From assembly GCA_026770615.1 (NCBI GenBank), contig MU631339.1, forward strand, positions 84,997 through 95,081: a stretch of 10,085 nt of DNA. The letters are read 5' to 3'. The notes under the pieces were generated by a model. It had not been told where the DNA came from and did not search any database. It was given only the letters and a program-made list of their open reading frames with translations. The translations under genes and the position numbers were made by a program. This DNA comes from Pavlovales sp. CCMP2436. Its lineage: Eukaryota > Haptophyta > Pavlovophyceae > Pavlovales. Positions 6,513 through 10,085 of this stretch are shown piece by piece. Positions within the stretch are counted from its first letter, which is position 1. The number at the start of each line of letters is the position of its first letter.

Positions 6513-7093
6513 TCATGCCCGAAACTGTTCTCGTCGCAGAGCAGCATCTCGGCGGTGTCGGCGCGCGGAGGCAGCGCCAGGGGGGGCATGTCATGCGGGT
6601 CGCCCAGGAGGCCGTATGGGTAGCCCGCGGGGTAGACGCGCGGCGCTTCGAGGTGGGCGCCGAACGCGTCGACGAGCGAGTCGCCGGCGGAGAAAGCATA
6701 GCCGACCTTGGACTGCTTGAAGAGGCTCGCCATGAAGCCTCCAGAGCGGAAGGGCGTATGCCGGCCGTCGACGGCCGCCATGACCGTCATGGGCGTAATG
6801 GGCGACTTGGACTTGGTGGGCGGCGACTTGGCGGCGGGCGCGGCGGCGGGCGCTCCACGACCGAAGAGCGCCATGTAGTTCGACTTGGACTGGGACTTGG
6901 ACAGGGGCGCGGCGGCGGGCGCTCCACCATCGAAGAGCGCCTGCGCGACGAGCGAGCGCTCTTCCGTCTGCGCCTCCGGGAGCGCCTCGGGGGGGGGCAT
7001 AGGGCTCACCGTGTACTCGAGGCGCTCCGGGTAGTACGAGCGGCTGCGGGAAATGGGCGAGAACGCGCCGAAGCGGGACGAGTCGAGCAGCAT
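6455..7093 (-). CDS. Low-complexity N-terminal segment of the polymerase gene
   Basis: A 212-codon ORF with GC-ended codons, rich in Ser, Pro, Ala and Lys, resembling a disordered N-terminal extension. A duplicated block containing GAPAAAP and Ser/Lys repeats is encoded by a 37-base direct repeat (6836-6872 and 6905-6941). It overlaps the next ORF between 6455 and 6512. Within that overlap lies an A14 run on the coding strand (6477-6490). One extra A would put the two ORFs in a single frame, so they are likely parts of one gene split by a homopolymer indel or joined by -1 slippage. The frame opens upstream at a TGA near 7166-7168. No domain is recognised, and a separate protein remains possible. 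Confidence 0.5.
   Translation of the reverse strand: MLLDSSRFGAFSPISRSRSYYPERLEYTVSPMPPPEALPEAQTEERSLVAQALFDGGAPAAAPLSKSQSKSNYMALFGRGAPAAAPAAKSPPTKSKSPITPMTVMAAVDGRHTPFRSGGFMASLFKQSKVGYAFSAGDSLVDAFGAHLEAPRVYPAGYPYGLLGDPHDMPPLALPPRADTAEMLLCDENSFGHEAPVESTLKKKKNARRALT
6836..6941. repeat. 37-base direct repeat within the polymerase leader
   Basis: Copies at 6836-6872 and 6905-6941 match at 35 of 37 positions. They are 69 bases apart, exactly 23 codons, so the duplication keeps frame and yields two GAPAAAP-containing blocks in the minus-strand protein. Confidence 0.8.
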
Positions 7094-7103
7094 GCCGTGC
7101 GCT

Positions 7104-7165
7104 GAGGGGCAGAGGGGCGGCGAGGGGCACAGGGGCGGCGAGGGGCACAGGGGCGGCGAGGGGCG
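7104..7165. repeat. 18-base tandem repeat with G-quadruplex potential
   Basis: Three full units of GAGGGGCACAGGGGCGGC (first with one change) plus a partial fourth run from 7104 to 7165. The plus strand has seven GGGG runs separated by 4-6 bases, a strong G-quadruplex pattern. On the minus strand it encodes a Pro/Ala/Leu-rich repeat in the polymerase leader region. Confidence 0.85.
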
Positions 7166-7269
7166 TCAGCGCAGGCGCGGGTACGCCTGTGAAGCGGCTA
7201 GGACGCAGCGCAGCGCCTCCGCGGGAGCGAAGCGTGCGGCTGTGGGTGAAGGTACGCTTCAGGTAAGTA

Positions 7270-7566
7270 CTATCCGCGGGCGGGGGGGGGCGCATAGGTC
7301 ACAGGGAGCGTACCATCGATGAGCGGCGAGAGCGAGAGACTTTCGGTAGTGGCTTTGGGATGCTGGGCGTCGTGGGCGGCGCCCTGCTCGTCCTCGCGGC
7401 GCTGCATCATGTCCTCGGCGCGGTGGATATCGTCGTTAGGGTTTTTGCACGTTTGCTGGGGCGCGCGCTGCGAGAGGTCGAGCAGGCGCGCGGCAGCGTC
7501 ATGCGGCGAGGAGCGAGAGAGTTCATCGAACACGAGGTCAAAGCGCGCGGTGGCCTCCTCCTGCAT
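7270..7566 (-). CDS. Probable N-terminal fragment of the polymerase gene
   Basis: A 98-codon ORF starting at ATG 7564-7566 and ending in TAG 7270-7272. It is hydrophilic and helical at first (FDLVFDELSR and LLDLSQRAPQQ), then rich in charged residues. It has no recognised domain. Near its end is a C9 run on the coding strand (plus-strand G9 at 7282-7290). Loss of one C would shift translation into a long open frame that continues downstream, suggesting this is the start of the same gene rather than an independent protein. The alternative is a small separate protein. Upstream lies the shared intergenic region with the divergent gene at 8034. Confidence 0.45.
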   Translation of the reverse strand: MQEEATARFDLVFDELSRSSPHDAAARLLDLSQRAPQQTCKNPNDDIHRAEDMMQRREDEQGAAHDAQHPKATTESLSLSPLIDGTLPVTYAPPPARG

Positions 7567-8033
7567 GATGCGAGCGGGATGCCTTGCTGCTCTGTAGACG
7601 CGCTGTACGGGGACCGATCCGCGTCGAATGGGCGGAAGTTAACAACGTCAGATCGACTAGATCAACTTCACACCTGTTCAGGACCCGTATTAATCGTCTC
7701 GAGTCGTACTCAATCCAGCCATAGCGTTACCTATTTAAACCGGTTTTAGAATAGGGCGTCTATTCATGCAGTATGATTGCGTATGTCTTGCTACATTGGC
7801 GAAGCGAGAATGTTTGACGAATTTAATCTATAATTCAGGCTTCCAAAATCTGTGCAATCGTAGGTTTCAAAAAAATTAAGTTTAAGACAAACTGATATTA
7901 GCGTATTCATCAGCCCTAGTCTTTGTACCACTCATATGCAGTATTTCAATACGGAAAGACGAGATGACACATAGCCAGGACTGCACACGTCGATCCGCCC
8001 ACCAGAACTGCACACGCCGATCGTCATCTAGTC
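7567..8033. promoter_or_regulatory. Bidirectional intergenic region
   Basis: This AT-richer gap of about 470 bases separates two divergent genes and holds no convincing ORF. An imperfect inverted repeat at 7731-7754 has CTATT and AATAG ends, centred on AAACCGGTTT, and includes TATTTAAA, a possible TATA element. A 21-base direct repeat (7975-7995 and 8002-8022, 19 of 21 matching, 27-base spacing) ends just 12 bases before the plus-strand ATG. These are reasonable candidates for promoter or replication-protein binding sites, although no specific factor is known. Confidence 0.4.
7975..8022. repeat. 21-base direct repeat upstream of the 8034 gene
   Basis: Copies at 7975-7995 and 8002-8022 share CCAGxACTGCACACGxCGATC, differing at two positions, with a 27-base period. 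Their position directly before a start codon suggests a regulatory or iteron-like site, or a small local duplication. Confidence 0.75.
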
Positions 8034-9344
8034 ATGTTCTTCACGCAGACCGAGGCGCAGAAGCTGGAGATCAAGCAGGCGCTCAACTAGCCCTCCGACC
8101 ATCGTGGCTCCGCGCTGCAGCAGGTCCTGCGCGCGCAGCGGCCGCCGACGGACCAGGACGAGGTGAGGACCCTCGAGCAGATAGGCGCGATGTACGACGC
8201 CGTCCCCGCCGCCTTCGTGTACAACATGCAGCGCTACTACACGAACGGCCGCAGCCTCTCGGCCTTCCTTTACACCTTCTCCAACTTCGCCGATGGCAGC
8301 GCCTACGCGCACTCCTTTCTGGGCGCAGGCTTCCAGCACTTCTGCGCGACCACGCTCGTGGATGCGCTCAACCAAGTGTTCCTCCTGAGCCTTCTCTCGT
8401 GGGTGACCGCGCCGTCGCAGGGCACGTCCGTCGCGCGCTTCTCGCTGGGCTTTCTAAGCACGGCGGCGCTGCAGCCCTACCTGCGTGAGGGCTCGCTCGC
8501 GCTGCGCTGGCTGCTCGCGCGTGAGGATTCGGACCCAACCTCCGCCAGGATGCGCGGCGCCTGCGTGGTGATGCATGTGGACGAGCACGACAAGTGCGCC
8601 AGTCGTGAGGCGATGGAGGAGTGCATCCGCACCTCGGACGTCCGCAACTACTTCGCCTCGTTCCTGACCTCGGGCGAGACGCAGGGCATCGTGCCGGACT
8701 TCGCGCTCGAGCAGGCCCTCGTCTTAGCGGCGCGCGTCGCTACGAACGAAGACTGCGCAGCGAGCGGCTCCTGCGCGGAGACAAGTGGCGGCTCCTTCGC
8801 CAAGACCTACACCAGGCTCGTCAACCTGGTGTACACGCACGTCGCCGTGGAGAACTACACCGAGGGTCCGGAGCAGTGGGTGTTCGCCGCGCTCCTCCGC
8901 CTGCCCTCCATCGCTCCGTCCGCGGAGTACGTGGCGATCGTGGGCGGCTGCTACATCACGGGCTTGCACGAGCGCACACTCTACAACGTCGAGCTGTACG
9001 GAGACCGCTTCATCGCGGTGCTCATCGAGAAGAACAGCTTCCGCAACGCGCGCGAGTGGTGCCACATGTTCATCGACATGGGCATGCACCTGACCGGGCT
9101 CGAGGACGGCGACCACGCGTTCGTCTGCCACAAGGCCCTCTTCCAGCAGCAGATCCAGGATTTTGACACGCGCACCACCACCGCGGCCTTCCAGTGCCGC
9201 TCGCAGGGCTTCTACAACATCGACAAGTGTGACTACGACAAGGACGTCGTGCAGCCGCTGGTCCTGCCGCCGGTGGTCGCGCCCTCAAGCTTCAACTTCG
9301 ACACGGAGATCTACAGCGACGACTCGTCCGACCTCGACATGTAG
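8034..9344 (+). CDS. Unknown-function protein with an early in-frame TAG
   Basis: The frame runs from ATG 8034 to TAG 9342-9344, 436 codons before the final stop, but has a TAG at codon 19 (8088-8090). Sequence on both sides of that TAG looks coding, with GC-ended codons. The uninterrupted part could start at ATG 8190 (384 residues) or GTG 8163 (393). No family is recognised. Numbered from 8190, a hydrophobic segment lies at about residues 56-73. Cysteines are numerous, including pairs near HDKC/EEC and EDC/GSC. The tail is strongly acidic (SDDSSDLDM), as in some nucleic-acid or assembly proteins. It is divergent from the polymerase gene. It could be an element structural or accessory protein; nothing seen identifies it as a capsid, integrase or protease. 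The first 18 codons might instead be an upstream ORF. Confidence 0.7.
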
Positions 9345-9398
9345 CGGGCCTGCCGATGTGGCGTTTTTTTTCGCCGCCCAGCGCCCTTGCGTGCTCGA

Positions 9399-9500
9399 GG
9401 CAGGCGGGCCGTCAGCCCACGATTGACTAAGTGCAATTATCCATCTACTGAATTAATTAACTAATTTGACTTAGTCCTTAGCTCCGTATGCCCGCCTGCC
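9399..9500. repeat. Nested inverted repeat (possible cruciform)
   Basis: The outer arms GGCAGGCGGG (9399-9408) and CCCGCCTGCC (9491-9500) are perfect 10-base complements. The inner arms GACTAAGT (9425-9432) and ACTTAGTC (9469-9476) are perfect 8-base complements, extended inward by a largely matching CAATTA/TAATTTG segment. The centre is AT-rich. It lies just downstream of the last gene and could be a 3' RNA structure, an element end or a replication origin. Confidence 0.75.
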
Positions 9501-9639
9501 GCCCCCTTCGCAGGCGCCGCGCCGCCGTCGAGTGGGCTCCGGGCCCGCGCCAGATCTGGTAGGCCTTGCGCTCACTCGAGCTATTTTGCGGCTTTTCCTA
9601 ACTGAATTCAAATATTAACCCAGTGTGCCCGGGAGTTAG

Positions 9640-9656
9640 CCCAAAACCCCTTTGGG
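9640..9656. repeat. 6-bp hairpin in the right flank
   Basis: CCCAAA (9640-9645) and TTTGGG (9651-9656) are perfect complements around a 5-base ACCCC loop. It is short and could be coincidental. Confidence 0.4.
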
Positions 9657-9792
9657 TGCGTAATGACGGGTTTTTGGCGCGTAACAGATTTCAAACGGCC
9701 CCCCCGCGCCCCTCCAGGCCCCCTGGTTCCCACCAACCCTTCCCACCAAATGAGTACGATTTCCCCCCAAAACAACCCCTCCAAATTTAAAA

Positions 9793-9828
9793 TTTTGAAA
9801 CGTTTTAAAATATTTTAAAATTTCAAAA
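9793..9828. repeat. AT-rich 36-base near-perfect palindrome
   Basis: A perfect 18-base palindrome, TTTTAAAATATTTTAAAA (9803-9820), is flanked by complementary arms TTTTGAAA (9793-9800) and TTTCAAAA (9821-9828). Only an extra CG dinucleotide on the left breaks the symmetry. Such sites can extrude cruciforms or act as replication or recombination hot spots. Confidence 0.85.
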
Positions 9829-10085
9829 GGGGACGTCATTCCTTCCAGACAATTCAGTCCTGGACCTGTTTTAACTATAAAATCCTGAAAAAAATATCGG
9901 AAGCGCCGCACTGGCCATATATACATATATATTCATGATAGGGATTCAAGCTGGCGTCTGACTGTTCTGAATGTTGTGCTGTTCTGAGCGCTGCGTCGCC
10001 CATTGCCTGCTGCGTGCCTTAGTCGGCTGCGCTGGCTTGGGCGCCACCGCGCGTGCCGATGGATCTCCGGTAGTGTGCCCGGGCC

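Larger units (their letters stand above)
2615..7566 (-). pseudogene. TV-Pol/SF3-helicase fusion replication gene, broken
   Basis: This is the overall span of one long replication gene on the minus strand, about 1,600 codons. Its parts are: disordered N-terminal region (7566 to about 5700), TV-Pol domain (about 5700-4557), intron-like gap (4556-4395), helicase linker and SF3 ATPase (4394-3515), and C-terminal helical region (3514-2615). TV-Pol is the family-A-related polymerase of polinton-like viruses and virophages, commonly fused to an SF3 helicase. It would copy element DNA while the helicase opens the duplex. The domain blocks from 6512 down to 3515 share one reading frame yet are cut by TAG 5256-5258, TGA 4257-4259, TAG 4035-4037 and TGA 3981-3983. 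A +1 shift occurs at about 3515, and frame breaks occur near C9 (7282-7290) and A14 (6477-6490). Decay is the simplest reading; sequencing error and recoding are alternatives. Confidence 0.75.
9622..10083. repeat. 12-base direct repeat flanking about 440 bases
   Basis: AGTGTGCCCGGG occurs at 9622-9633 and 10072-10083, the second copy at the window's right edge. It could be the join of a tandem repeat with a period of about 450 bases, target-site copies, or chance. Confidence 0.4.
9345..10085. other. Right flank without a convincing gene
   Basis: A short GC-rich tail follows the unknown gene, then AT-rich DNA with inverted repeats (9399-9500 and 9793-9828), C-rich and A/T-rich stretches, and GC-rich sequence to the end. 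A 96-codon minus-strand ORF (9636-9926) runs through the palindrome and homopolymers, lacks the codon bias of the other genes, and is probably not coding. The change in composition near 9345-9600 suggests that the element's right edge or host DNA lies here. Confidence 0.5.

Noticed and set aside
5097..7105. Plus-strand ORFs opposite the polymerase gene
   Set aside because: They are antisense shadows. The minus strand holds the polymerase motifs.
1051..7270. GTAAGTA strings at 1051, 4484 and 7264 on the plus strand as splice donors
   Set aside because: Two lie antisense inside the minus-strand gene, and no matching plus-strand exons or acceptors could be defined.
5256..8090. TAG reassigned to an amino acid in this genome
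   Set aside because: TAG also serves as the apparent final stop at 2616-2618, 2615-2617 and 9342-9344, and TGA and TAA also interrupt frames.
9636..9926. 96-codon minus-strand ORF as a gene
   Set aside because: It runs through the AT palindrome and C-rich repeats with no codon bias matching the other genes.
485..9935. Terminal repeats formed by similar ACATATAT strings near 523-541 and 9918-9935
   Set aside because: The similarity is confined to low-complexity AT dinucleotide runs and is in direct orientation.
1..10085. CRISPR array, bacterial operon, tRNA or rRNA genes
   Set aside because: No regularly spaced identical repeats, ribosome-binding-site pattern or recognisable RNA gene was seen.

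Overview
The window looks like eukaryotic, probably unicellular algal, DNA carrying a degraded polinton-like-virus or plasmid-like mobile element. This host reading is inference. It rests on dense GC-rich genes with very high G/C at third codon positions, AT-rich or simple-sequence DNA between them, intron-like signals, and a family-A-like DNA polymerase fused to a superfamily 3 (SF3) helicase. That polymerase type (TV-Pol) is known from polinton-like viruses, virophages and related transposons of protists and algae. No bacterial operon signals, tRNA or rRNA genes were recognised.

Layout from left to right. Positions 1-561 are gene-free simple sequence: a poly-A edge, a GT/G tract, a hairpin and a 32-base direct repeat. 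A small cysteine-rich protein lies on the minus strand at 562-945. It diverges from a plus-strand cluster of three ORFs: a small basic-tailed protein (1092-1349), an in-frame continuation after a TAA (1350-1766), and a compact HUH-type Rep endonuclease domain (1745-2209). After an AT-rich spacer comes a small hydrophobic protein (2376-2618). Its TAG stop overlaps the TAG stop of the opposing gene within a shared CTAG.

Most of the window (7566 down to 2615, minus strand) is one very long broken gene. In order it encodes a low-complexity proline/serine/alanine-rich N-terminal region, a TV-Pol domain with motifs A, B and C, an intron-like interruption, an SF3 helicase with Walker A, Walker B and motif C, and a helical C-terminal region. 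It carries four in-frame stops, a +1 frameshift just after helicase motif C, and frame breaks at a C9 and an A14 homopolymer. A divergent plus-strand gene of unknown function (8034 or 8190 to 9344) carries its own early in-frame TAG. The right flank (9345-10085) has no convincing gene but holds a nested inverted repeat, a 36-base AT palindrome and a 12-base direct repeat.

Together these genes suggest a replication module. The HUH Rep could nick an origin, while the polymerase-helicase could unwind and copy DNA. No capsid protein, packaging ATPase, protease or integrase was recognised. The window is therefore either the replication half of a larger integrated virus or a capsid-less element. 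The accumulated stops and frameshifts suggest it is decaying, unless they are assembly errors.
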